A DNA stretch of 50,466 nt from Phycisphaerae bacterium (GTDB lineage: Bacteria; Planctomycetota; Phycisphaerae; Phycisphaerales; UBA1924): assembly GCA_016794925.1 (NCBI GenBank), contig JAEUIW010000022.1, forward strand, positions 1-50,466. The letters run 5' to 3'. Of the stretch, positions 1-8,064 are shown piece by piece. The translations under genes and the position numbers were made by a program. Numbering within the stretch: the stretch's first letter is position 1; every line of letters begins with the position of its first letter. The notes under the pieces were generated by a model. It ran no database searches. It saw only the letters and a program-made list of their open reading frames with translations, and had not been told where the DNA came from.

Positions 1-1
1 G

Positions 2-64
2 GTCGGATTCCTCAGCAACATGGACCCCGAGCACGTCGAGGCCTTTCTGAACGACGCCGAGTGA
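2..64 (+). CDS. 3' end of an unidentified protein
   Basis: An open frame enters the window from the left and stops with TGA at 62-64. It gives the last 20 residues, ending in an acidic helix-like stretch (DPEHVEAFLNDAE). This is too little to name a family. It is followed after 30 bases by the next small gene in the same direction, so the two may be co-transcribed. Confidence 0.45.
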   Translation, partial: VGFLSNMDPEHVEAFLNDAE

Positions 65-94
65 CCAGAACCACCAACCGCAAGGAGCAACGCC

Positions 95-379
95 ATGACC
101 ATCAAGACGATCGTGATCGAGGGCATCGACCAAGACATCAGCATCCGCCGCACTGAGCGCGGCGCAGAGGTGACCATCGAACAGCACACCCGGCGAGCGG
201 GCAGGCAGGAGATCTGCATCGCGCACATCGCCCGCGACGAGAACCGGGAGAGCCGCTACGCGAAGGCGACAGAGGTCGCCAAGGTGGTGTACGGCACCGA
301 CCGCCGAGGCCAAGCCGCCGCCACCAACTCGATGGTCCACGACGTGCTCAACGAGATGGAGCGTGTCGCTGGCTGCTGA
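95..379 (+). CDS. 94-aa hypothetical protein
   Basis: This is a small soluble protein with alternating charged strands at the N-terminus and a helix at the C-terminus (HDVLNEMERV). A good ribosome-binding site (AAGGAG, seven bases before the ATG) supports the start. There is no signal peptide, membrane segment or recognised motif. It sits between the end of an upstream gene and a HARE-HTH gene, all in the same direction, in what looks like the margin of an accessory element. I do not recognise a function. Confidence 0.6.
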   Translation: MTIKTIVIEGIDQDISIRRTERGAEVTIEQHTRRAGRQEICIAHIARDENRESRYAKATEVAKVVYGTDRRGQAAATNSMVHDVLNEMERVAGC

Positions 380-478
380 CCCCCATCCCGCCCACGCGGC
401 GTCGCGGGAAACCGCGACGGCCACGCTTCCCCGCCGCAACGTGCGACGGGGGTTCCAACCCCCAGTTCGGAGATGACC

Positions 479-1006
479 ATGAGTACGAAGACGAAGAAGT
501 CCGCCAAGCCCCGCACCCCCCGCACCCCGAAGATGTCCAAGAGCGCCGCCCGCGCGGAGGGAGCCGCCAAGACAGACCGCCTCCGCAAGGCAGCGATTGC
601 GGAGATCAACGACCGATTGGCGGGCGGGAAGCAGGACCACGAGGTGCCCAGCGAGAAGGAGGTCGCCAACAACGCGAACCTTGGCGCGGCTACCAAGGGC
701 AAGAAGGCCAAGGGCGATAAGGCCCCCAAGACGCCGAGGGCCCCGAAGCCCGGAAAGGAGACCAAGCCCAAGCGCGTCAGCGCCCTCGACGCGGCGGCGC
801 AGGTGCTCGCCGCGAGCGAGGTTCCGATGCGGGCCAAGGAGATGATCGCCGCAATGGAGGCCAAGAAACTCTGGACCAGCCCCGGCGGTAAGACGCCCGA
901 GGCCACGCTCTACGCCGCCATCATCCGCGAGATCGCCGCCAAGGGCACCGCCGCCCGCTTCAAGAAGCACGAACGCGGCGTCTTCGTCGCGGGAAAGGGA
1001 GCCTGA
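479..1006 (+). CDS. HARE-HTH domain DNA-associated protein
   Basis: The first 100 residues are very rich in Lys, Pro, Ala and Arg, like a histone-like tail. The last 75 form a compact winged-helix-type unit: [20 protein letters not shown], then [25 protein letters not shown] and RGVFVAGKG. That order matches the HARE-HTH domain (HB1, ASXL, restriction endonuclease HTH), which is thought to read DNA modification or link to chromatin and restriction enzymes. I chose the second ATG (479) because GGAG lies six bases before it, while the ATG at 473 directly abuts that GGAG. The domain call is from pattern memory; the specific role is unknown. Confidence 0.65.
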   Translation: MSTKTKKSAKPRTPRTPKMSKSAARAEGAAKTDRLRKAAIAEINDRLAGGKQDHEVPSEKEVANNANLGAATKGKKAKGDKAPKTPRAPKPGKETKPKRVSALDAAAQVLAASEVPMRAKEMIAAMEAKKLWTSPGGKTPEATLYAAIIREIAAKGTAARFKKHERGVFVAGKGA

Positions 1007-1009
1007 GCC

Positions 1010-1297
1010 ATGAGCGCCACCCCCGCCCCGCAGCCCGCCCCCCCTCACGCGCCGACCCAAGCCCAACTCGATGACGTGCTGCAGGCCGCCCTGTACCTCC
1101 TCGGCGCACGGCAGGATCAGATGCTCACCATCGAGGAATGGACGGACCTGGCGCGGGCTGTTGCCGCCTGCCAAGAGTGCAAGACGGCCGACTATCTCAC
1201 CGAGCACGACCTTGAGGACATCGCCGAGCGCTCCGCCCTTGAATGGGACGAAGCGACCGACGGCCCGCTCCCCCCCGGCCCGAACCTCGACGAGTGA
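1010..1297 (+). CDS. 95-aa acidic hypothetical protein
   Basis: A Pro/Ala-rich start (residues 1-20) is followed by an acidic helical body with CQEC in the middle and a Pro-rich tail. GGGAG lies eight bases before the ATG, and the gene begins three bases after the HARE-HTH stop, so the two are very likely co-transcribed. No family recognised. The single CxxC is not enough to claim metal binding. Confidence 0.6.
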   Translation: MSATPAPQPAPPHAPTQAQLDDVLQAALYLLGARQDQMLTIEEWTDLARAVAACQECKTADYLTEHDLEDIAERSALEWDEATDGPLPPGPNLDE

Positions 1298-1367
1298 GGC
1301 GTCCATCACGCCTTGCTCCCAGCCGCGACGCTCGTGGGGGGGGAGGGAGGGTCGCGGCATTTTCTTC
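1297..1367 (+). terminator. Tandem hairpins ending the left + strand genes
   Basis: Two hairpins follow the 95-aa gene. The first pairs AGGCGT (1297-1302) with ACGCCT (1308-1313) over a 5-base loop. The second pairs GCCGCGAC (1322-1329) with GTCGCGGC (1351-1358) over a G-rich 21-base loop and is followed by ATTTTCTT, as in an intrinsic terminator. They lie between convergent genes (copA ends at 1380), so they may serve both strands. Confidence 0.55.
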
Positions 1368-1379
1368 GGCCACGATCGC

Positions 1380-3902
1380 TCAAGCCACCTTGATATGCGC
1401 CAGCCGCAGACTGTTGAGCACCACGCTCACGCTGCTGAACGCCATCGCCGCGCTCGCAATGATCGGCGAGAGCAGCCAACCCGTGAACGGGAAGAGCACG
1501 CCCGCCGCGATGGGGATGCCGATGACGTTGTAGATGAACGCCCAGAAGAGATTCTGCCTGATGGTGCGCATGGTGGCGTGCGAGAGGGCGATGGCCTGGG
1601 GCACGGCCCGGAGATCGCCGCGCATGAGGGTGATGTCCGCGGACTCCATCGCGACGTCGGTGCCCGTGCCCACCGCGAGTCCAACGTCGGCCTGCGCGAG
1701 CGCCGGGGCGTCGTTGATCCCGTCGCCGACCATGCCCACGACGTGACCCTCGGCCTGGAGGGCCTTGACCTTGTCGGCCTTGTCCTTGGGCAGAACGTCG
1801 GCGAAGACGATATCGACGCCGACCTGTGACGCGACCGCCTCGGCCGTTCGTTGGTTGTCGCCGGTCATCATGACCACGCGCAGCCCCAGCGCGTGCATCG
1901 TGGCGATGGCCTCCTTCGACTCGGGCCGCACCGTGTCGGCAACGGCCACGATCCCGGCTTCGCGGCCGTCCACGGCGACGAACATGGGCGTGCGCCCCAT
2001 CGCCGCGAGTTCCGCCGCCTTCTCCGCCAGCGCGGACTGGATGCCGCGCTGCGCCAGCAACGCCGCCTTGCCGACGAGTACAGCGTGCCCGTTCACATGG
2101 GCCTCGACGCCGTGACCAACCACGGCCTGGAAGCCGATCGGCTCGGTGCGCGACAGTCCGCGTGCCGCGGCCTCACGGACTATCGCCGCGGCGAGCGGGT
2201 GCTCGCTGTGCTGCTCGGCCGATGCGGCCAGCCGCAGCAACTCGCGTTCATCGAGCGTCCCCCCCACACCCCCGGGTGCCGGGATGATGTCCGTCACGGC
2301 GGGCCTGCCGTGCGTGATGGTGCCGGTCTTGTCGAGGATGATCGCCGTGAGTTTGTGCGCCGTCTCCAGCGATTCGCCACCCTTGATGAGGATGCCCTTC
2401 TCCGCACCGCGGCCGGTGCCGACCATGATGGCGGTGGGCGTAGCAAGACCCAATGCGCACGGGCAGGCGATGATGAGCACGGAGACCGCCGTGACCAGCG
2501 CCATGCTGAGCCGCGAGTCTGCCGGTGAGACGAACCACCAGACCACGAACGTCACGAGAGCGATGGCGATGACAATGGGCACAAACACGCCGCTGATCTT
2601 GTCGGCCAGGCGGGCGATCGGTGCCTTGCTGCCCTGCGCTTCCTGCACGAGCCGCACGATCTGCTGGAGGGCCGAGTCGGCCCCGACCTTGGTCGCAACA
2701 AGTCGCAGCGCGCCGGTGGTGTTCATCGTCGCGCCAAAGACGCTGTCGCCGGCCGCCTTCTCGACCGGCACACTCTCGCCGGTGAGCATCGACTCATCTA
2801 CGGCGGACTGGCCGCTCTCAACGTTCCCGTCCACGGGGATCTTCTCGCCGGGACGCACCAGCACTCGGTCACCCACGACCACAGATTCGATCGGCACATC
2901 CTGCTCGGAGCCGTCTCGCATGACCCGCGCGGTTCTGGCCTGCATCCCGATGAGCCGCTTGATGGCCGCGCTGGTCCGGCCCGTGGCCCGGGCCTCGAAG
3001 TACTTGCCCAGCAGGATGAGGACGATGATGACGGCGGCGGCCTCGTAGTAGACCGGGACCATCGTCATGCCGCCCATCGAACCATCCGTCGCGCGATCCC
3101 CTAGGGCCGTCGCGTGATCCGCTTGGGTGGCCTGCGCCGCGTGCGACGCCGTCCCGCTCACACCTGCAAAGAACCCCGGCCAGATGGTCGCCGCGAGCGA
3201 ATAGAGGTATGCCGCGCCGGTGCCCATCGCCACGAGCGTGTCCATGTTGGCGCTGAAGTGCCGGAGGCCCTTCCATGCCGACCGGAAGAACTGCCACCCG
3301 CACCAGAACAGGACCGGCGTCGTGAGCGCGAGTTGGAGCCAGTTGATCCACGAGACGTTGAACGCCTCGATCTTCCCGTGCGACATCGTAATGACGAGCA
3401 CGGGCAGCGACAGCGCCGCGCCAACGACCGTCTTGGTCAGCAGTCGCCGCGTCTCGGCCTCGCCCACGTTCATGTGGGCCGAGTGATCCTCTCCCCCCAC
3501 ACCACCGCTCATCGTGTGCCCGGCATGCTCCCCCGTTGTCTGCGCCGCGAGCATCGCTGCGTGATCGTGGCCGGCGTAACCGTGCGCGGGATTTACCGCA
3601 CCGAGTCTGACCGGGGGCACGACCGCTTTGTACCCGATGTCGTCCACCGCCTTGGCGAGTCGCTCCGGCCCAGTCGCGGCCGCGTCGTATTTCACCGTCG
3701 CTACCTTGGTGGCGAAGTTCACGCTCGCTGACGCTACCCCGGGCTGCTTGGCCAACCGCCGCTCGATGGTGTTCGCGCACGAAGCGCACGTCATGCCCTC
3801 AATCGGCAGATCGGCCCGCGCGATGGTCGGCGTGGTCGAGGCCGGCGTCGATGGAACATGTCCACCGAGCTGGTGGTCGTTGGGGTGATGCATTTCAGTC
3901 AT
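1380..3902 (-). CDS. copA: Copper-exporting P1B-type ATPase
   Basis: ATP-driven export of Cu(I) from the cytosol across the inner membrane. The 840-residue protein has one N-terminal heavy-metal domain with GMTCASC (Cys39, Cys42), then a His/Met-rich segment at about 107-143 that probably binds metal. The transmembrane metal site CPC is at 480-482, the phosphorylation site DKTGT begins at Asp524, and the hinge motif GDGIND is at 726-731. Length and motif order are normal for a CopA with a single HMA domain. It is the last gene of the csoR operon, 18 bases after the 62-aa membrane peptide, so copper should induce it by relieving CsoR. Silver transport is possible; a zinc-type pump is unlikely given CPC. 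Confidence 0.95.
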   Translation of the reverse strand: MTEMHHPNDHQLGGHVPSTPASTTPTIARADLPIEGMTCASCANTIERRLAKQPGVASASVNFATKVATVKYDAAATGPERLAKAVDDIGYKAVVPPVRLGAVNPAHGYAGHDHAAMLAAQTTGEHAGHTMSGGVGGEDHSAHMNVGEAETRRLLTKTVVGAALSLPVLVITMSHGKIEAFNVSWINWLQLALTTPVLFWCGWQFFRSAWKGLRHFSANMDTLVAMGTGAAYLYSLAATIWPGFFAGVSGTASHAAQATQADHATALGDRATDGSMGGMTMVPVYYEAAAVIIVLILLGKYFEARATGRTSAAIKRLIGMQARTARVMRDGSEQDVPIESVVVGDRVLVRPGEKIPVDGNVESGQSAVDESMLTGESVPVEKAAGDSVFGATMNTTGALRLVATKVGADSALQQIVRLVQEAQGSKAPIARLADKISGVFVPIVIAIALVTFVVWWFVSPADSRLSMALVTAVSVLIIACPCALGLATPTAIMVGTGRGAEKGILIKGGESLETAHKLTAIILDKTGTITHGRPAVTDIIPAPGGVGGTLDERELLRLAASAEQHSEHPLAAAIVREAAARGLSRTEPIGFQAVVGHGVEAHVNGHAVLVGKAALLAQRGIQSALAEKAAELAAMGRTPMFVAVDGREAGIVAVADTVRPESKEAIATMHALGLRVVMMTGDNQRTAEAVASQVGVDIVFADVLPKDKADKVKALQAEGHVVGMVGDGINDAPALAQADVGLAVGTGTDVAMESADITLMRGDLRAVPQAIALSHATMRTIRQNLFWAFIYNVIGIPIAAGVLFPFTGWLLSPIIASAAMAFSSVSVVLNSLRLAHIKVA

Positions 3903-3920
3903 TTGGTAGTCGTCGTCAAC

Positions 3921-4109
3921 TTAGGGCCGGGCCGCTGCGCTCGTCTGTTTGGCATCCTGGTCGTTCGCGTTGTTGCTCTTCTCGTGGCTCTTCAATATTG
4001 CCCCAGCGATGAGCGCACCGACCACAGCCGCGGCCACGATCAATGGCACGAACTTCCGCCAGCCAGTGGCCGGGGGCCTGCTGTCATGGCATCCGCAGTT
4101 GCAACTCAT
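3921..4109 (-). CDS. 62-aa Cys-rich single-pass membrane peptide
   Basis: The peptide opens with MSCNCGCHDS, giving three Cys and one His in the first eight residues. One hydrophobic helix follows at about 18-42 and then a short polar tail. The N-terminal Cys/His cluster next to a membrane helix, placed directly before copA in the copper operon, suggests a small metal-binding partner or sensor of the pump. That role is inferred from context only. It starts 24 bases after the nuclease-like gene. Confidence 0.7.
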   Translation of the reverse strand: MSCNCGCHDSRPPATGWRKFVPLIVAAAVVGALIAGAILKSHEKSNNANDQDAKQTSAAARP

Positions 4110-4133
4110 GGTGTACCTCGCGTTCGTTCGTGC

Positions 4134-5423
4134 TCACACCAACACCCGGCTCACGGCCTCGACGGCCTTGAGACCTGTGCCGAACCGCGCCATCGACTCG
4201 CGGTTCTTCTCCAGTTCGCCGTAGGGCAGGAATCGCACGGACAGGTCGGTGACGCGCCGGAACGCGGGCCGTGCCAGTTGCTGGCGCACATCCTCCTCCC
4301 GCGCATCGGGCGCGACCAGGAAGAGTTTCACGCCCGCGTGGTCGGGCACGCCGAGCGCTAGGTCCAGCATCCGCACGATGCCCGAGTAGATGCTCGTGGT
4401 GTGCTCGACCTCGAACGCGGCCATCACTCGTCCCACTGTCGAACCGTTGCTCCCCGCTCGCTCCAGCCAAAGCACGTCGATGAGCCGGATGGCTTCCGCG
4501 CCGGTTGAAGCCTCCACGGTCGCCGGGAGAGCGTCGATGCATCCATCGCACAAGCGGCCTCCGAAGACGGCCCGGTTGCGGTCGTTGGCCGCGACCCACA
4601 CGTCAAAGCCAAGCGAGCGGCCCAGGTCGCGGAGCCAGCCCTGCACCTGCGCGTGCGAGCGGTCCTCCTGCTCGGCGGTCTTCTGGGCCTTGACGGCCGC
4701 GGCTGATTCGTCGCGGACTTTCTGGAGGTCCGCCTCCCACGCCGCCAGCGCCCCGGCGTCATTCTCGCGCGGCGGCGCGGTATAGCGCCCGCTCCCGATG
4801 TCGAAGAGCAATCCCGCGATGGCCCCGAGGTCGTTGCTCAGCACCGCCCGATGCTCGGCGTTGATCCGCAGCACACCTTCCCGCATGGCGAGGTATTCTT
4901 CCCACGAGCCGAGCTTCACCTTCGAGCCGGTGAGGGCGTTGTACCCTTTGACGATCGCGGTGTTGAAGGGCGGCACGAGCGTGGGGTGCAGGAAGTAGAG
5001 CATGTTGGCCGCGGCGGGGCCGAGGCCCTTGATACCGCGCTCGGCGAGCTGGCGGATCGCCCGGACCACGCCGTCCTCGGTGTCGCAGCACGAGCAGGCG
5101 TGCAGGAACCGCCCGAAGGCCCGCTGGTTTTCCGCGCTCTCGTAGATGTCCGGGATGCGGAGTTTGGGCTTCCACAAAAAGGCGTGGTCTGCACCCTTGA
5201 AGATCTGCCGCTGCTCGGCGATCGAGTGGACGACCGTCTCCAGCGATGAACCCTTGTAGACGTTGCCGAACGTCCCCGCGTCGATCTCTCGCACGACCTC
5301 GGCGATCCCCGCGCGGATGGAGCGGAAGTTCTTGATCCGCTGCTCCCACAGGAACCACGAGCGGTAGGCCCCGCCCGCATCGTCCTTCCACCGCGCAATG
5401 AGTTGTGCGAGTGCGCTGTTCAT
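4134..5423 (-). CDS. Restriction-endonuclease-like protein with helix-hairpin-helix
   Basis: This 429-aa protein has three parts. The N-terminal half is helical and contains a DNA-glycosylase-like helix-hairpin-helix at about 130-147 (GIKGLGPAAANMLYFLHP). A charged linker follows at about 220-260. The C-terminal unit looks like a PD-(D/E)XK nuclease fold: IDVLWL with Asp316, then FEVEHTT with Glu338 and Glu340, then a strand ending LFLVAP. I know proteins of this look that are annotated as type II restriction-endonuclease-like, usually without a proven site. No methylase partner is visible. It lies inside the csoR-copA operon, 33 bases after csoR, an unexpected place for a nuclease. Whether it cuts DNA is unknown. 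Confidence 0.6.
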   Translation of the reverse strand: MNSALAQLIARWKDDAGGAYRSWFLWEQRIKNFRSIRAGIAEVVREIDAGTFGNVYKGSSLETVVHSIAEQRQIFKGADHAFLWKPKLRIPDIYESAENQRAFGRFLHACSCCDTEDGVVRAIRQLAERGIKGLGPAAANMLYFLHPTLVPPFNTAIVKGYNALTGSKVKLGSWEEYLAMREGVLRINAEHRAVLSNDLGAIAGLLFDIGSGRYTAPPRENDAGALAAWEADLQKVRDESAAAVKAQKTAEQEDRSHAQVQGWLRDLGRSLGFDVWVAANDRNRAVFGGRLCDGCIDALPATVEASTGAEAIRLIDVLWLERAGSNGSTVGRVMAAFEVEHTTSIYSGIVRMLDLALGVPDHAGVKLFLVAPDAREEDVRQQLARPAFRRVTDLSVRFLPYGELEKNRESMARFGTGLKAVEAVSRVLV

Positions 5424-5456
5424 GTCGTCATCGTTCCGCTCCGCGTGCAGGCACGC

Positions 5457-5897
5457 TCAGCGCGCCACCTTCGCCACCAACTCCAACAGTTCCTCGATCA
5501 TGTCGTCCCGCTTGTCCCCATCCTGGCTCATCGCGGCTACGGCGCAGTGCGTCAGGTGGTTGCGCAGCAGGTTCTTGGCCACCGAGCGCAGCGACTCTTG
5601 CACCGCCGCGGCCTGCTGGATGATGTCGGCGCAGTAGCGGTCCTCCTCGATCATCTGGGCGATGCCGCGGACCTGCCCCTCGATCCGCCGCAGGTGCTTG
5701 AGGTTCGCGGCCTTGAGCGCGGGATCCACTCCCGCGGCCCAAGCGCCGGGCCCCACCGCGTGCGCCCCCGGCCCCACGCCCTCGCGGGCCTGACCGACGG
5801 CGGAACCCTCCCCGGGCCTGCACCCGCACGCCGCGCCGTTGAGCGCGGGCCGCGCCGCACGCTCGGAGACGCCCTTGCTCGACTTGCCCTTGGCCAT
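5457..5897 (-). CDS. csoR: CsoR-family copper-sensing repressor
   Basis: This is a DUF156-type metal-sensing repressor that releases DNA when it binds Cu(I). Numbered from the chosen start, Cys89 (in DRYCADII), His114 and Cys118 (NHLTHC) have the 25- and 4-residue spacing of the Cys-His-Cys copper site in characterised CsoR proteins. The conserved helix RIEGQVRGI precedes them. The first 55 residues are a Gly/Ala-rich extension holding an extra CGC, longer than usual. I chose the ATG at 5897 because AAGGAG lies eight bases before it; an ATG at 5903 is too close to that site. It is the first gene of the copA operon and is probably autoregulated through the palindrome at 5946-5962. Confidence 0.92.
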   Translation of the reverse strand: MAKGKSSKGVSERAARPALNGAACGCRPGEGSAVGQAREGVGPGAHAVGPGAWAAGVDPALKAANLKHLRRIEGQVRGIAQMIEEDRYCADIIQQAAAVQESLRSVAKNLLRNHLTHCAVAAMSQDGDKRDDMIEELLELVAKVAR

Positions 5898-5942
5898 CGA
5901 CATCACTCCTTGGCTCGATGCTTCACCGCACGCCTTCGGGGA

Positions 5943-5962
5943 ATTATACTCCCCAGGAGTAT
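5943..5962 (-). promoter_or_regulatory. csoR-copA promoter with CsoR-type operator
   Basis: On the minus strand a perfect TATAAT -10 box spans 5948 to 5943. It is overlapped by a 17-bp palindrome at 5946-5962: arms ATACTCC and GGAGTAT around CCA. A G/C tract flanked by TA is the usual form of CsoR-family operators, and its position over the -10 box fits repression. Transcription would start about 40 bases before the csoR ATG. No convincing -35 box was seen. A closely related sequence lies at 25138-25154. Confidence 0.75.
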
Positions 5963-6495
5963 GTACGAGGCGAAGGGCATTTGGGTTCACCCGCTTGGCG
6001 ATTGGCCAGTTTCAACAAGAGGGGGGCATTAGAAGCGGACAGTACCGGGACGCGGCATACCACGGCATCGGCCACTAAGGTATCCCAGAACTCGCGCTTG
6101 GTGTGCGGCCAGTTGCCGTCACAGACGACCCGCAGCCCCGGGCGGCTGATGCGGGAGACCGTGGACATTCTGTTCCCCGCGGGCTGCAACCGCATGATGA
6201 GCAGACTCTCGGCGTCGGACAGCTTTGCCGCGCTATGGCGCGAGCCCTTGCCCCAATCTGGGAACCCGGCGTAAACATTCACGCGCCGCAGCGTGCCGTC
6301 GTCGAGCCACTCCTTGACCCAGTACTTGTCGGAGCCGTTCCAACGCTCCCGGATAGTGCGCCCGCCCGCTTTCCCTATGTAGAAGATGTCGCCCTCATCG
6401 GGATCGTGGTAGGCGTACAAGCACCGGTGGCAGGACCACTTGTCGTCCCGGTCGCCCCTGATCAATCGCCACTCGACATTGACGGAATATGTCAT
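5944..6495 (-). CDS. GIY-YIG domain protein
   Basis: The 183-aa protein carries the features of a GIY-YIG nuclease fold: YAY at 27-29, FYIGK at 38-42, then GRTIRERW with a candidate catalytic Arg, and Glu96 in DAESLLI followed by LQPAGN. The first 25 residues include a CHRC pair. GIY-YIG enzymes cut one DNA strand through the Tyr/Arg/Glu set. Stand-alone short members occur in mobile DNA and some are toxins or repair enzymes. There is no clear ribosome-binding site before the ATG. The stop codon lies inside the csoR promoter, so the gene reads into the copper operon. Activity and target are unknown. Confidence 0.6.
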   Translation of the reverse strand: MTYSVNVEWRLIRGDRDDKWSCHRCLYAYHDPDEGDIFYIGKAGGRTIRERWNGSDKYWVKEWLDDGTLRRVNVYAGFPDWGKGSRHSAAKLSDAESLLIMRLQPAGNRMSTVSRISRPGLRVVCDGNWPHTKREFWDTLVADAVVCRVPVLSASNAPLLLKLANRQAGEPKCPSPRTYSWGV

Positions 6496-6529
6496 ATCGG
6501 GATTCTACGGTGGAAGCGCTGAGGCGGAC

Positions 6530-7303
6530 TCAGTGGTGCTTGTACCACCCGACCCCCTTGATGTCGTTCCATGCGTTGGTCTGGTGGCAGAGGAAGCACT
6601 GCGACACATCCGCGTGCTCCACGCGGGCCACCGTCATGGAGACCATCTGGAAGTGCTCCATGTAATGGCTCGGCGGGGCCTGGTGGCACTGGTTGCAGTC
6701 GGTCGAGAGCGGGGAGGGGTGGCGGAACTCGGGGATCGTCCAGCCGCCCTGGGCGATGCTGGCGGCGTGGCACGAGGCGCAGTCGGTCCCGAAGAGCGTG
6801 CGGTGCGGGTCCTGGTTCGCGTGGCAGGCGTTGCAGTCCAGGGCGGTTTCCTCGGGCCGGATGCGGGGATGGGCGACGGGGAGGGACGCGAGGGAAACGC
6901 CCGGCGGGAGCGGGTGCGTCTTCACGCCGATCGCGGCCAGAATCGCGTGGTCCATCGTGGTCGGGCGCGCGGCGACGCCCTGATGCTCGACGTGGCAGCC
7001 GCGGCAATCACCGATGTCTGCGTGAAAGGCCGTCGGTTGCTTGGAGAGGAGCGGCTGGTTGTTGGCGTGGCAGGCGATGCACTTGTCGGCCGTGGGGCCC
7101 TGGTGCGGTGTGTGGCAGGATTCGCAATCGTAAGGGGGGGCGGCGAGGAACTGGTGCTTGGCGGAGAGAGCGCCGGGGTTGACCATCCGTTGCCAGCCGG
7201 GCACGGACCTTGACCCCCGCTCGTGGGTGAGGTAGGGGACGGCGACCGCGACGCCGAGTGCCGCAACCGTCACGACCCCGTAGATGACTTCGATGAGTTT
7301 CAT
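6530..7303 (-). CDS. Seven-heme c-type cytochrome, membrane-anchored
   Basis: An N-terminal hydrophobic helix (residues 5-25) acts as signal or anchor. It is followed by seven CxxCH heme motifs: CESCH, CIACH, CRGCH, CNACH, CASCH, CNQCH and CFLCH, with many spare His residues for axial ligands. This makes a periplasmic multiheme electron carrier of 257 residues. Its ATG overlaps the stop of the b-type membrane gene (ATGA), so the two are translationally coupled. As the last gene of the redox operon it probably receives electrons from the membrane protein. The final acceptor (metal ion, nitrogen or sulfur compound) cannot be read from sequence. Confidence 0.85.
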   Translation of the reverse strand: MKLIEVIYGVVTVAALGVAVAVPYLTHERGSRSVPGWQRMVNPGALSAKHQFLAAPPYDCESCHTPHQGPTADKCIACHANNQPLLSKQPTAFHADIGDCRGCHVEHQGVAARPTTMDHAILAAIGVKTHPLPPGVSLASLPVAHPRIRPEETALDCNACHANQDPHRTLFGTDCASCHAASIAQGGWTIPEFRHPSPLSTDCNQCHQAPPSHYMEHFQMVSMTVARVEHADVSQCFLCHQTNAWNDIKGVGWYKHH

Positions 7304-8061
7304 GTGAGCCACCGGATTCCGAAGTACCACACCGACCACACGTGCACCGCCAGCAGCGCGTACAGGACAATCGCGATGACGATGTGGCACGCGAGCCAGC
7401 GGCCGAACGCGGCCTTGGCGATGTCGTGGGACTTGATCGCGTATTCCACATCCGCCATCGACTCGGAGAGCCGGAGGGCGCGCGCCGCTGCCGGCGCGGG
7501 GCCGGTCGGCCCGCTCCGGTCTCTCACGAAGAACGGCGCGGCGAGCCGCGTGAAGAAGCCCGCGAGGGGTCGCAGGGTCGCCGCCTGCTCGGGGCTCTGG
7601 ACAAGATCGTCGGCGATGCGGTCGTACTCGCGGCGCAGGCCGCTGAGGAGTTGCTGCTGGTCGCGGGCGCCCGCCGCGATCTGCCCCATGAGGGAGCGGC
7701 CGACGAAGCCGCTGAGCGCCACGACGACCATCATCGTGGTCAGCGCGATCCCCAGCGGGCTCTGGAACTTGTGGCCGCTGTGCAGGATGCCCAGGATCGG
7801 GGCGAGCACGCCCGCGTAAATGTGGATCGCCAGCAGCGTTTGCATCGACACCGCGGGCGTCACGGCGCGTTTCAGGGGAGGGATGCGCTTGATGATGAGG
7901 TAGACCAGCGGCAGCAGCATCAGCGCGGCGGCGGAGATCCCGAGCACGCCGCCGGTGAGACTCCCTGGGAATCGCGGGTCGCGGTGGATGTAGAACCCCA
8001 GGGTCAGCACGACCAGGAGCAGGACGAGGCCGGTCACGATGGGGCGTTCGCGTTCCTGCAT
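7300..8061 (-). CDS. b-type cytochrome-like membrane protein
   Basis: The 253-aa protein has five or six hydrophobic helices: about 8-24, 36-58, 75-95, 105-123, and one or two after 215. His residues sit within or near helices (IHIYAGVLAPILGILHSGHK and LACHIVIAIVLYALLAVHVW), a pattern suited to two b hemes stacked across the membrane as in b561/ferric-reductase-like proteins. A long cytosolic loop lies at about 125-210. It follows the FAD/2Fe-2S gene by three bases and overlaps the cytochrome c gene. It probably carries electrons from the reductase across the membrane. The heme assignment is inference. Confidence 0.7.
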   Translation of the reverse strand: MQERERPIVTGLVLLLVVLTLGFYIHRDPRFPGSLTGGVLGISAAALMLLPLVYLIIKRIPPLKRAVTPAVSMQTLLAIHIYAGVLAPILGILHSGHKFQSPLGIALTTMMVVVALSGFVGRSLMGQIAAGARDQQQLLSGLRREYDRIADDLVQSPEQAATLRPLAGFFTRLAAPFFVRDRSGPTGPAPAAARALRLSESMADVEYAIKSHDIAKAAFGRWLACHIVIAIVLYALLAVHVWSVWYFGIRWLT

Positions 8062-8064
8062 GGG

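Noticed and set aside
1..1300. Insertion-sequence or prophage end at the left edge
   Set aside because: No transposase, integrase or terminal inverted repeat is visible; only small genes of accessory character.
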